64,000 bases of DNA from Pegoplata infirma (taxonomy: Eukaryota; Arthropoda; Insecta; Diptera; Anthomyiidae), in NCBI GenBank assembly GCA_963921195.1, contig OY992538.1:13416330-13480329 (forward strand), written 5' to 3'. Shown here one piece after another: positions 34,266-43,558 of this stretch; the first letter of the stretch is position 1, and each line of letters begins with the position of its first letter. The position numbers and the translations under genes are program-made. The notes below the pieces were generated by a model that was not told where the DNA came from, searched no databases, and saw nothing but the letters and a program-made list of their open reading frames with translations.

Positions 34266-35858
34266 CAAGGGCCGTTTTAAGGTATGGAGAGGCCTCTGGT
34301 CACACAAGAATTTGGGGCCCGGCTGGAAAGTAAAAAGTAGCATAACAAAAACAAAATTCTTTTTGTACAAATAAAATTCATATTATACCAGTTTTTAAAA
34401 AACAAACTAAAAAAAATATTTTTAGCAGGGATACTCTAGCTCGAGGTAATTTTTCTTTAATAATTATTAAAATGGTAACCATGATACTTGTGTAAATGAG
34501 ACCTTTTCTTTTCCAGAATCTGAGACTTTTCCTATACGAAAAATGTCTCAGAATCTGAAATTTTTTTTATACGACAAATGCCTCTAAATCTGCCATAATT
34601 TCTTTACGAAAAATGCCTCAGAATCAGAGAATATTTTTATATGAAAAATGTCTCCGTATTTCTGAGGTCGCGATTTTTTTACACAAAAACGTCTCAGATC
34701 TTAGACAATGCGAAAAATGTCATACAATCTAACAACTTTTTCTATACGAAAAACATATCAGAATCTGAAACTTTTTCTACACGAAAAATGTCTCAGAATC
34801 TGAAATTTTTGCTATACGACAAAAGCCTCAGAATCTGCTACAATTTCGTGACGAAAAATGTCCCAGAATCTGAGAATATTTTTATACGAAAAATGTTTCA
34901 GTATTTGACATGTTTTTTACACGAAAAATGTCTCAGATCTGAGAATTTTCTACACGAAAAATATCTCAGAATCTAAGACTTTTTTTATACGAAAAATATC
35001 TCAGAATCTGAGACTTTTTCTATACGAAACATGTATCAGAATCTGAGACTTTGTCCATACGAAACAAGTCTCAGAATCTAAAACTTTTTCTATACGAAAA
35101 ACGTTTCAGAATCTGATACTTTTTATATACGAAAAATGTCTCGGAATCTGAGACTTTTTATATACGAAAAATGTCTCAGAGTCTGAGACTTTTTCAATAC
35201 GAAAAATGTATCTAAGACTTGTTCTGTACGGGAGGATCTGACACTTTTTCTATACGAAAAATATCTCAGAATCTAAGACTTTTTCTATACGAAAAATATC
35301 TCAGAATCTGAGACTTTTTCTCTACGAAAACTGTCTAAGTATCTGAGAGTTTTTCTATACGGAAAATGTCTTGGAATCTGGGACTTTGTTTGCCTCAGAA
35401 TCTGAGACTTTTTCTATACGAAAAATGTCTCAGAAAGTGAGATTTTTCTATACGAAAAATGTCTCACAATCAGAATCAGAGACCTTGCATACGAAAAGTG
35501 TCTCAGAATCTGAGACTTTTTATTTTAGAAAACTTCTATGAACTTAAGACTTTTAAAATCTCAGAATCTGAAAATTTTTATGTAGGAAAAATATTTTACA
35601 ATCTGAAAATTTTTATGTAGGAAAAATTTCTATGAATTTGAGACTTTTGATATAGTACTAATTTCTTCTATAGAAAAAGTCTCAGATGAATACGAAAAAT
35701 CTGTTTGATTCTGAGAATTTTTCTGTAAGAAAATGTGAAATTTTCTTTAAAAATAAATTTATAAAAAAGTGTTACTCCATTTTCGTATAAGCAAATTTAT
35801 TGGAATTTCGGGGCCCTGGGAACGTGCCCAGTGTACCCTAATGGTTAAAACGGTACTG
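34266..35858. mobile_element. Possible inverted-repeat element enclosing satellite array 2
   Basis: CAAGGGCCGTTTTAA...GGGGCCC on the left and GGGGCCC...TTAAAACGGTACTG on the right are imperfect inverted repeats around the array. The end style is like hAT elements. I could not find a flanking duplication, so this is tentative. Confidence 0.45.
34515..35740. repeat. SAT35 array 2, old and diverged (CTATACG variant)
   Basis: About 35 units of the 35-bp satellite remain recognisable, mostly in one orientation. They differ by many substitutions and small indels, and most carry CTATACGAAAAA instead of CTATAGAAAAA, which breaks the second palindrome. It is a separate, older subfamily. An ORF of 111 codons at 34641-34976 is just the repeat read in one frame. 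Confidence 0.92.
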
Positions 35859-36189
35859 ACATATAAGGCATTCCACACCAAATGTCTCACTACTGAAAAA
35901 CATGTGTCCTATGAATTTTTGAATAGATTGTTTTAATAGCCTTACACTCGAAACATTATGTCATCAACTGTTGGTAGTTTATTTAAAAAGTTTTACGTTT
36001 TGTCATTAAAAAAAAAACATTTGTTTAATGTTTGGTTTTTGTAAATGACTATTTCTGTTCCTTGTTTTAAAAATAACAATATAAAAAATAAAGACTTTCA
36101 TTATTTTTTGAATTTTAAAGTCATTTATTTTTATTCTGTAAGTAGAAATAAGAGATTCTTCTTTAATTTTTAATGATTTGTGCACGCAA

Positions 36190-37029
36190 TTTTTTATACC
36201 CTACACCACACTGTGGTACAGGGTATAATGAGTTTGTGCTGATGTTTGTAACTACCCGAAATATTGGTCCTAGACCCACTTTTAAGTATACCGATCGACT
36301 TAGAATCACTTTTTGAGTCGATTTAGCGATGTCCGTCCGTCCGTCCGTCCGTCCGTCTGTCTGTCCATGTAAACGGTGTAAACACGATACAGGTCGCAAT
36401 TCTCGATCAATTGACTTGAAATTTAAAACTTAAGCCTCTTTTGGCCCAAGGAAGAAGCCTATTGAAATTGGAAAAAATCGGTCCATATTTAGACCTAGCC
36501 CCCATACAAAGGTCCTCTTTAGTTTTGGCTCAAATGACTCTAATAGTCGCATTTTAATAGGTATCTTTTCAAAATTTGGCAGGAATTAATGTTTTATACA
36601 CACAAATCACCATTCCGAATTTTAAAGAAATCGAACCAGTTCTTCTAGTAGCCCCCATACAAACCACCTTCCGGATTTTCACATAAATCTCTCAATTTTC
36701 ATGAAAATAGAAAATATTTAATTAAAATTCTGTTTGTGTATGTTAAACGCGTACTTTAATAACCTTATCAAATCTAATTATCATCGGACCATTTTGGACT
36801 TAGGTCCCATGTGGAAATTTCACCCGATATTCAGTTGAAGCGATTTATTGTCAACAAAAAGAAGCCTATTCCACTCAAATTTGATTAGTGATTGCTTTTT
36901 ACACTTATTAAAGATTTGACAAAATATAGATCTAATCAGTCCATGTTTGAACTTGGGACCCATGGTCCGGGAAACTCTGGTGTTGGGTATTATATGGTCG
37001 GTCTTGACCGACTATAATTTTCTTACTTG
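36190..37029 (+). mobile_element. DINE-1-like element, copy 3 (full length)
   Basis: The copy runs from TTTTTATACCCTACACCA to the hairpin GTCGGTCTTGACCGAC and TTTTCTTACTTG. It contains a pure GTCC/GTCT run at 36331-36366 and the TGAGTCGATTTAGCGATG motif. It lies between T runs of the T element, as expected for T-T insertion by Helentron-related elements. No coding capacity. Confidence 0.88.
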
Positions 37030-37160
37030 TTTTTTTTTAATTGTTGGCATTTTTTAAAGAAAGGTCAGTAGTTTTTATCCACTTGTGTTGGTTATTTTTT
37101 TGTAGACAAAAATTTCAAAAAATTGTTAATAGAAATATTAAAACATGATTGTATAAAGTG

Positions 37161-37225
37161 ACTTTGGCACAATGGGTAGAGTGTCTGGCCAGAATGTAGT
37201 TGATTGCGGGATCGATTCCCCAAAA
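37161..37225 (+). ncRNA. tRNA-like block in T copy 1
   Basis: TGGCACAATGGGTAGAGTG (A-box-like, from 37165) and GGATCGATTCC (B-box-like, 37209-37219) are spaced as in a tRNA. The anticodon arm is degenerate (TCTGGCCAGA with no loop). Three T copies retain it, so it is ancestral to the family. Transcription is untested. Confidence 0.65.
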
Positions 37226-38049
37226 ATTTTATTAAAAATTTTTTTAAATAAAATTCAATAGAAAAATTGTAAAAAAAACCTTTTTTTTGAATTTGTTGGT
37301 AAAAATAACACAACAATCATTAATTTTTAATGTTTTCGCAGGTTATTTTTTCAAATTTGTTGGTAAAAAAAAAAATCAAAGTGACGTTATTTTTTAATGT
37401 TCAATGTTATTTATTTTAGAAAATTTTATAAACAGTAAAAAATAAATGTTGATGTTTGTCAAAACAAATGAATAATTACTGGGATGGTTTTCAAAAGTTT
37501 TATCAATTGTTTTAAATATATTTTTCATTTGTTTTTGCCTACAAAATATTTTGAGTGTATATGGAACTTAGAAAATTCCGTTTTTTCAATTTTTCAAAAC
37601 CTGGACTTAGGAGGCGTGGCTAAATATTGGAAAAATGGTCAAATTTGTGTCGAATTGCTTTGATTACATATTTTTCAAATTAAAACGGAATGCACTATAA
37701 TCTCAAAAATTTGCGTTCTTGCACTCAAAAAATTATGTCATTAACTGTTTGTAGTTTATTTAAAAAGTTTTACGTTTAGTCGTTTTTAAAAGAAAAACAT
37801 TTGCTTGATGTTCAGTTTTTATTAATGACTACTTTTGTCCTTTGTTTCAAAAATAACACACTAAAAAATAAAGACTTTCATTAACATTTAATTTTAAATG
37901 TCATTTTTTTTTGTTCTGTAAGTAAAAATTACTGATTATTCCTTTAAATTTTTAATGATTTGTGAAAGTAATTTTTTTTTCTAAATTGTTGGTATTTTTT
38001 AATGAGATATCATTAGTTTTTACCTACACAAGTAGGTTATTTTTTTGTA

Positions 38050-38310
38050 CACACAAAAATTTTTTTTTTTCCATGAACAATTTTCATAGTATTTATGAAC
38101 AAATTCATACAATTTATTACTTTTTCATAATATTTATAAACTTTTTCATAGTATTTATGAATAAATCATAATATGTGAAATTTAAGAATTTGTAACATTT
38201 TTCATAAATACTATGAAAAAGTTTATAAATATTATGAAAAAGTAATAAATTGTATGAATTGGTTCATAAATACTATGAAAATCGTTCATGGAAAAAAAAA
38301 TTTTTGTGTG
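38050..38310. mobile_element. 261-bp palindromic MITE, copy 2
   Basis: It has the same length and palindromic structure as 11424-11684, with ends CACACAAAAATTTT and AAATTTTTGTGTG and TA on both sides (38048-38049, 38311-38312). Confidence 0.92.
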
Positions 38311-38366
38311 TAGAAAAAAAATCAAAAAATTATTTATAGAAATATTAAAACATGTTTGTATCAAGT

Positions 38367-38428
38367 GACTTTGGCACGATGTGTAAAGTGTGTGGCCAGA
38401 ATGTAGTTGTTACGGTATCGATTCCCCA
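38367..38428 (+). ncRNA. tRNA-like block in T copy 2 (worn)
   Basis: TGGCACGATGTGTAAAGTG and GTATCGATTCCCC align with copies 1 and 3, but both boxes carry extra changes and the spacing is shorter, so it is the least intact of the three. Confidence 0.6.
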
Positions 38429-38522
38429 AAATTTGATTAAAAATTTTTAAAAAAATATTTAAAAAAATATTTCAATAGAAAATGGTAAAAAATAACCTAC
38501 GAAATCATTAATTTTTAATGTT

Positions 38523-39239
38523 ACCTCTGTAAATGGTGTACTAAAAGCTGTTGCTATAACTTCTTTGTGACCTAACGACGGAGGACACACCACGAACGCA
38601 GGTCATATAGAGTTTTTGTTTTTTTTTAAATGGAAAACGGCGTCATTTTAACTTTTAACATACCATATAAACCAACCAACCAGCCAACCAACCAACAAAC
38701 ATAATGATAATGATGTTTGTTTGTATGTTAAGTTCTTGTTTTTTTTTTATTATTACACAAACAAAAAAAAATGCTATTGCACGTGCTTAAAGTAAAGATT
38801 TTTACAACGCCAACAATGAGGTGCACGTGCATCATACAGAGTGCCATCCATACAACGAACACGGGTGCAATATCCAAACCAACCCAAAAACCCATACCAA
38901 CTCACAACTCACATAATGCATGGTTTGTTAAATCGTGGCAATAGCATGATGCCTCACGACTTAAGAAGATGGAAAGATGAATTTCATGCCATAGGAAAAA
39001 AAATATCGTTGTACCTTTTCAATATGTTTGGCACGTTTGGCTGGCTGGCTGGCTGAATGACTTGGATGGCTGATAGATTTATAAAATAAAAGAAGGGGAA
39101 GTTTTGACATTTGGCTTAAAAAAATAAATAAGTAAAGATTTGTTTTAAAAAAAATCATCCACATAAACAGGACATAAGTACATGTGAGTAGAGTAGGATA
39201 GTATTTATTTGTATTTATTTTTATTTTTAAACTGAACCG
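38523..39239. other. Intergenic sequence with (CCAA)n-like run
   Basis: No gene is supported. A CCAACCAACCAGCCAACC simple repeat lies near 38670 and a GGCTGGCTGGCTG run near 39040. Confidence 0.5.
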
Positions 39240-40570
39240 CTCGGAGTCCCTACTGATGTCCATACCAGACAAACATGCCAAGTCCGCTAGTATCGGGCTG
39301 CCAGAATGTTCGGCTCTCCGAAGGGCATTTGACTAACAATAATAAAGAAAGCTTACACTGTGCCCTTTTACAGCTGGAACTAGCGACATCCAGACCGTAC
39401 GCCGGCGACCAAATGAGAGCCACAACATCCTCGTGGTAGAGCACGTTGGTTCACGTCGCCAGTGGCGACTCGCCACCTGTCGTTGGCGATCTGTGATCGC
39501 GAAGTCTCGCTCTGCCGCTTACTCGCATTGGGCAGGATACCAGGCATATGATCGATCTCGTCAGAATTTGGAGTCGTCCCCTGCCTGGCTAATTTATTGG
39601 CAACACAGTTACCATTTATATTCATATGCCCAGGCGCCCAAATGAGTGCCACATTCGAATATCTCGCCATCTCATTAAGAGACTACCAGCATTCTTGGAG
39701 AATTCTAGATGCGGTCACATCCGGTAGGGATTTATTAGCCGCTTTGTTTCTTTCTGTCATCTGCGAAACAATATATAGGATTGGACGTTTGATTGAGAAG
39801 GTCGTTAAGAAAAATAAGAAATAGAGAAGAAGAAAGAACAGAACCTTGCGGTACTCCTAAATTTAGCCGGAACTTATCTGATGCGAATCCATCTAAAACA
39901 GTGTTGAGCTTTTTTTAAATTTGTTTGCCCTCAGGTATATGCTTAAAAATGCTGCTTGTGCGACGTGGCAACATGTACACTATAAAATTCTGATGCTTTG
40001 TTGACATTTTGTTTGCTATTTGCACACAAGTATTTATGTTATAGTATGTTTGTACCCGAAGCTGATCTATAACAACACGTATAGTACGGTCATTGAGAAA
40101 GCTGGAGGGAAATCATTACCGACACCAAACGCAATAAGCTTCGAAACGAGTGCCTCGTGCCACACACGATCACATGCCTTGCAAACCACTTTGCTTTCAC
40201 CAAATTGGTGATTAGACTTCAACGTTACGAAATGAACGCTAATAGTTCTCCTGTAGAACGACATATAAGAAAGCTATCTGTCGATCGTACAAAAATGAAT
40301 TGGACTCCAGATAATTTACAAGGTGGGAATTAACCACGCTCTCCATCACTTTGGAGAGCGTAGAGCAAATTGCTATTGGGCGGTTATTATTCGAGTTCGC
40401 AGCCTCACCATTTTTTGGGATTGGCTGGACGTTGGCCACCTTTCAACATGAGAGAAAAACTCCTACCCGGTACGAATAGCGAAATAGGTTTGCCAGAGGA
40501 TGAGAAGCGATGAAGAACAATGTCTTAGCACCATTGCCGTAATACCATCCGGTCCCGGTGACTTATTTAT
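39240..40570 (-). pseudogene. Dead LINE on minus strand (RT and RNase H pieces)
   Basis: Reading the minus strand: a GPDGI motif near 40560, then NVQPIPKNGE and RPIAICSTLSKVMESV (RT motifs 1-2, about 40430-40350), ACDRVWHEALVSKLIAFGVG (motif 3, about 40160), VPQGSVL (39838-39856), FADD (about 39757-39768), and then WAPGHMNINGN (RNase H tail, about 39640). Several stops and a deletion between the FADD box and RNase H remove the thumb. The VPQGSVL/FADD style differs from the QGGVISPLLWN/YTDD type elsewhere, so it is a second LINE family. Inactive. Confidence 0.8.
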
Positions 40571-41348
40571 GTTAAGATCTTCCTATCCGCAGGCCTTTTA
40601 TACCAATAATCTCGGCTTGAAATACGCTATACTGGTCCGGTAATTGAAAGAAGAGTATGTAATCCAGCTGACTCATAAAATAGACACCTTTCACTCGGCC
40701 ATTCATTTTGGAGCCATCAGTGAAAGCCTCAAGTGTCTTTTCAGGTATGTCGAGACCCTCTGTCCCATCGGACCTGTACTAAATTCTTGCTTTAACACTG
40801 TTTCGACCGAGGGTATAGAGGCGCACTTCGTACCACTCGTCGGAGTGGCATGAAGTGTGCAAGTTGTTCTAGGAATCTTATTAAATGACTTCTGAAGAGT
40901 GGCCTTACCCGATTCCTATATACTTTAAACTATCGGCTACCGTTACTTTAATATCGCCTAATCTCGGCGGACTGAACGTGAGAATCTTTTTCCTATTGGA
41001 AAATAGAACAAAATCTTACTTGCATTTTCCCTTAGACCACTTTCTGAACTTCATTCAGACGGAATCCCTTGATACTTCCAAAAACTGCAATGGCCAAATT
41101 GTCCTCGTAGTTGTCTAGGGCAAACCTAATTGCCTCAGGTTTGACATTGTTAAAAGCACCTGGTAGGCAGATAGTAACTCTGGATTGATCGACATTATGA
41201 GGGACATAACGGATATTCTCTCCAGAGTCTTCAAGAGAAACGAGGAAAGACTAATCAGTCTATAATCCTTTGGTTTCGTATGCGTTATGTTCCCACCCCT
41301 TGACAAGTTACGGTATAATCCGATAGGCCTCCCATTGAAGATATTCTG
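40571..41348 (-). pseudogene. Second minus-strand LINE fragment
   Basis: The minus strand reads KPKDYRLISLSSFLLKTLER (about 41270-41215), later NRKKILTFSPPRLGDIKVTV (thumb region, about 40990-40930), and DGSKMNG...QYSVFQAEIIGIK (RNase H, about 40710-40620) in shifting frames. That order is RT, thumb, RNase H of an LOA-like LINE. It is cut at 41348 by the S2 element. Confidence 0.72.
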
Positions 41349-41579
41349 CACTCAAAATAATTCTACAGTAAAAGGTTTAGTAAGTGATTTTGTACAAAAA
41401 TCTACTAATTATTTACTATTTTTAGTATCTTCAAAGTACTAAAATTAGTAATTTTTACTGGTTTTCAATAAATTTAGTAAAAAATTTTAGTATTGGTTAC
41501 CAATTTCTGCACTAGGCCCTTTTGAACTAAAAATTAGTTAAATTTTTAGTATTAAATACCCATGTTTTTTTTTTGGGTG
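41349..41579. mobile_element. S element copy 2 (uninterrupted, 231 bp)
   Basis: The ends are CACTCAAAATAATTCTACAG and TTTTTTGGGTG, with TG on both sides (41347-41348, 41580-41581). It has repeated TTAGTA/TACTAA words throughout. It is the reference that shows the N1 insertion in S copy 1. Confidence 0.87.
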
Positions 41580-42043
41580 TGGGATAATACCGCCAGGACC
41601 CGGTTATTTACACGATACGAAGCTCTTTGTGTCCCAACGTGGTCCATTCTTTCCAAGGGGCAGATTAACAAAGCAGGGCTCAGGCGTAACAGGTTTGTCT
41701 TCCATGTCAGGGACGGGAAAACTACCAGAGTAGTGCGCATTTATAAGTTCGTCAAGAGACTCCTTGCCGCTGGTTCTCCTACTGCCGAGACAGGGGCAAA
41801 GGAAGCTTACGAAAGATTCTTGTGCAACTGGTATCTGAAAAGTATTTCACGTCGCGACAGAAGTCTTTCTAGGACTTTTGTTTCGCCGTCCTTATCAAAT
41901 TTTAAAAACTGTTCACCGAGGCTTTGTAGGCAGACAAGTTACCGGATCTTTTAGCCTCGTTAAACAGTCACATATGTAGATCATGTAATGGCAATGTCAG
42001 CGATAAACCAAGCAGATTTACTCTTCCCCGAACCGAACTTGCC

Positions 42044-42454
42044 TTGTTCACAAAAAGGACTAAGATACCAAGGTCTTTTCTTCTCAAATTAAATGGAATC
42101 ACTTTGGAACTATCTAATAAAGCGAAACACCTAGGTGTGATCCTGGACTCAAAGCTTTCTTGGAAAAGAAATACAGAGGAAATAATGAAAAAGTCGTTAT
42201 GTGCTTTTTACACCTGCAGAAGAACTTTTAGAAGAAGGTGGGGTCTAAAACCGAATGTTATCCACTGGATGTATGGTGCGATAATTAGACCAATACTTAC
42301 CTATGGTGCACTTATGTGGGGGAGAGCAGTGGATAAGAAAACATATCTGTGCAATCTACAGAAGGTACAACGACTGGCGTGTGTTGGTATCACAGGTGCT
42401 ATTCGATCAGCACCCCAGCCCGGCCTTGAAGAGATACTAAACTTCAGCCCGTAG
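42044..42454 (+). pseudogene. LINE RT thumb/connection segment, 136 codons open
   Basis: An open frame with AKHLGVILDSKLSW and IIRPILTYGALMWGRAVDKK and the run LACVGITGAIRSAP, all standard for the region between the YADD box and RNase H in RNase H-bearing LINEs. It lacks the polymerase palm, so it cannot act alone. The methionine used is internal to the original ORF2. Confidence 0.85.
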
Positions 42455-42527
42455 ATATTTACGTCAAGAGCACAGCAGTAAAATCGGCTCTCAGGTTAAG
42501 AGAGTCGCAGATGCTTAAGCAACGCTT

Positions 42528-42998
42528 TTGGTTACACCCGACTATATTAAGTACGGTGGGCGTGACGGAACTGTAACTGACTATATCCCACCACAGACGA
42601 ACTTTGACAAAACCTTCGAAATCCAAATTCCGACTAATGAAGGCTGGGCGGAAAAATCTGTTATGACAGAGAATGCGATATCAATAATTACGGACGGATC
42701 AAAAATGCAGATGAGAACGGGTTCGGGAGTGCACTCTGAATGCCTCGAAATAGAGGCCTCACTGAGACTTCCGGATAAGTGTAGTGTTTTCCAGGCTGAG
42801 GTACTTGCAATTGACAAAGCCCCGCAGATGATTATGACATGGGACCTTCGCCCTTATGCCATTAACATTTTTGTGGATAGTCTAGCAGCTCTGAAGGCCT
42901 TAGAATCAGACACTGTAAAATCGGGAATCGTTAGGAGAAGTATACAATCTTTTCGTCGAATCAGTCAGCACACACTCAAGCTGGGTTTCTGGACATAG
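42528..42998 (+). pseudogene. LINE RNase H domain, 156 codons, frameshifted at the end
   Basis: RNase H landmarks appear in order: IITDGSKM (first aspartate), FQAEVLAIDKA (glutamate) and IFVDSLAALKAL (second aspartate). The final GHSG...DECA part lies in another frame, because about 5 bp present in the related copies (compare 17891-17905) are missing near 42980. So all motifs exist but no single ORF carries them. Confidence 0.85.
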
Positions 42999-43365
42999 TG
43001 GGGTCGCTGGGAACAAATTGACTGACGAATGTGCGAGAAAAGGCTCGGAATCGGTGGGAAAACGTATAGAACCTGACATCTCGGTTCCTATAGTGGAATT
43101 GATGAACGAGTTTGATTAGATATCTGAGAACAGAATGAAAGATAGGTGGATATCCCTGACTTCATATAGGATATCGCGAACCATGTGGCCACTGTCAAAT
43201 CCTGAGAGGACAAAAGGACTTCTTACTTTTGGCAAACCGACGGTTAGCCTGTAATGCGGCGGGCACTGTGTAATTGGGGGTGCGTTTGGGAATTTCTGAT
43301 AGGGGCTATCGCAGAAGTTGCAGGGAAGTGGAGGAGGAGGAGTCAGTGAAGCACTGCAAGGAATA

Positions 43366-43425
43366 AAATGGAATAGAACGGAAAATGAAATGGAATTAAA
43401 CAGTAATCGAATGGAATGAAGTTTT
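43366..43425. repeat. GGAAT-rich degenerate repeat
   Basis: Words such as GGAATAAAATGGAATAG recur; this is the reverse complement of the repeat at 22370-22475. Confidence 0.6.
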
Positions 43426-43558
43426 TTTAGTTATTGTTAGTTTCATATGATTAAGTTGTTATTTAACAACGTTTTATTTCTCGATTTATTTTAAATTTCT
43501 TATGAAAAAATTCTTCTTTTCCTATAAATGCCGCCCTACTAAAGTAACATGTATGCAA

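Larger units (their letters stand above)
35945..37557 (+). mobile_element. T element copy 1 (TA-flanked, carries tRNA-like block)
   Basis: The ends are CACTCGAAACATTATGTCAT and TATTTTGAGTG, with TA at 35943-35944 and 37558-37559. It is split by a DINE-like copy (36190-37029). The right part has a tRNA-like block (37161-37225), AATTTGTTGGTAAAAATAAC repeats and a CATTTGTTTTTGCCTACAAA end. It gives empty sites for the insertions in copies 2 and 3. Confidence 0.87.
37722..38522 (+). mobile_element. T element copy 2, 3'-truncated
   Basis: It starts CACTCAAAAAATTATGTCAT after TG and follows copy 1 to AATCATTAATTTTTAATGTT near 38522, where it stops without the right end. It is split by the palindromic MITE at 38050-38310; copy 1 has the uninterrupted TTTTTTGTAGACAAAA there. 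Confidence 0.85.
41586..43360 (+). pseudogene. LOA-type LINE fragment, best preserved in the window
   Basis: After about 370 bp of coding-like sequence (ORF 41562-41954, unidentified; perhaps a rearranged upstream LINE part) comes the RT thumb/connection region (ORF 42044-42454), the RNase H domain (ORF 42528-42998) and, after a frameshift, GHSGVAGNK...DECARKG and tail sequence to about 43360. The catalytic RT core is missing. GC content is clearly higher than the flanks. It is not mobile. Confidence 0.85.

Noticed and set aside
34641..34976. 111-codon ORF as a gene
   Set aside because: It is satellite array 2 read in one frame; its peptide is a decayed repeat and shows no domain.
36163..36399. 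78-codon minus-strand ORF with RTDG repeats
   Set aside because: It is the GTCC/GTCT microsatellite of a DINE-like copy read in frame; a near-identical ORF appears in the other copy at 54932-55201.
41562..41954. 130-codon ORF as a host gene
   Set aside because: It starts inside the S2 terminus and runs into LINE sequence. The composition is LINE-like, so it is more likely a displaced LINE part, though I could not identify the domain.
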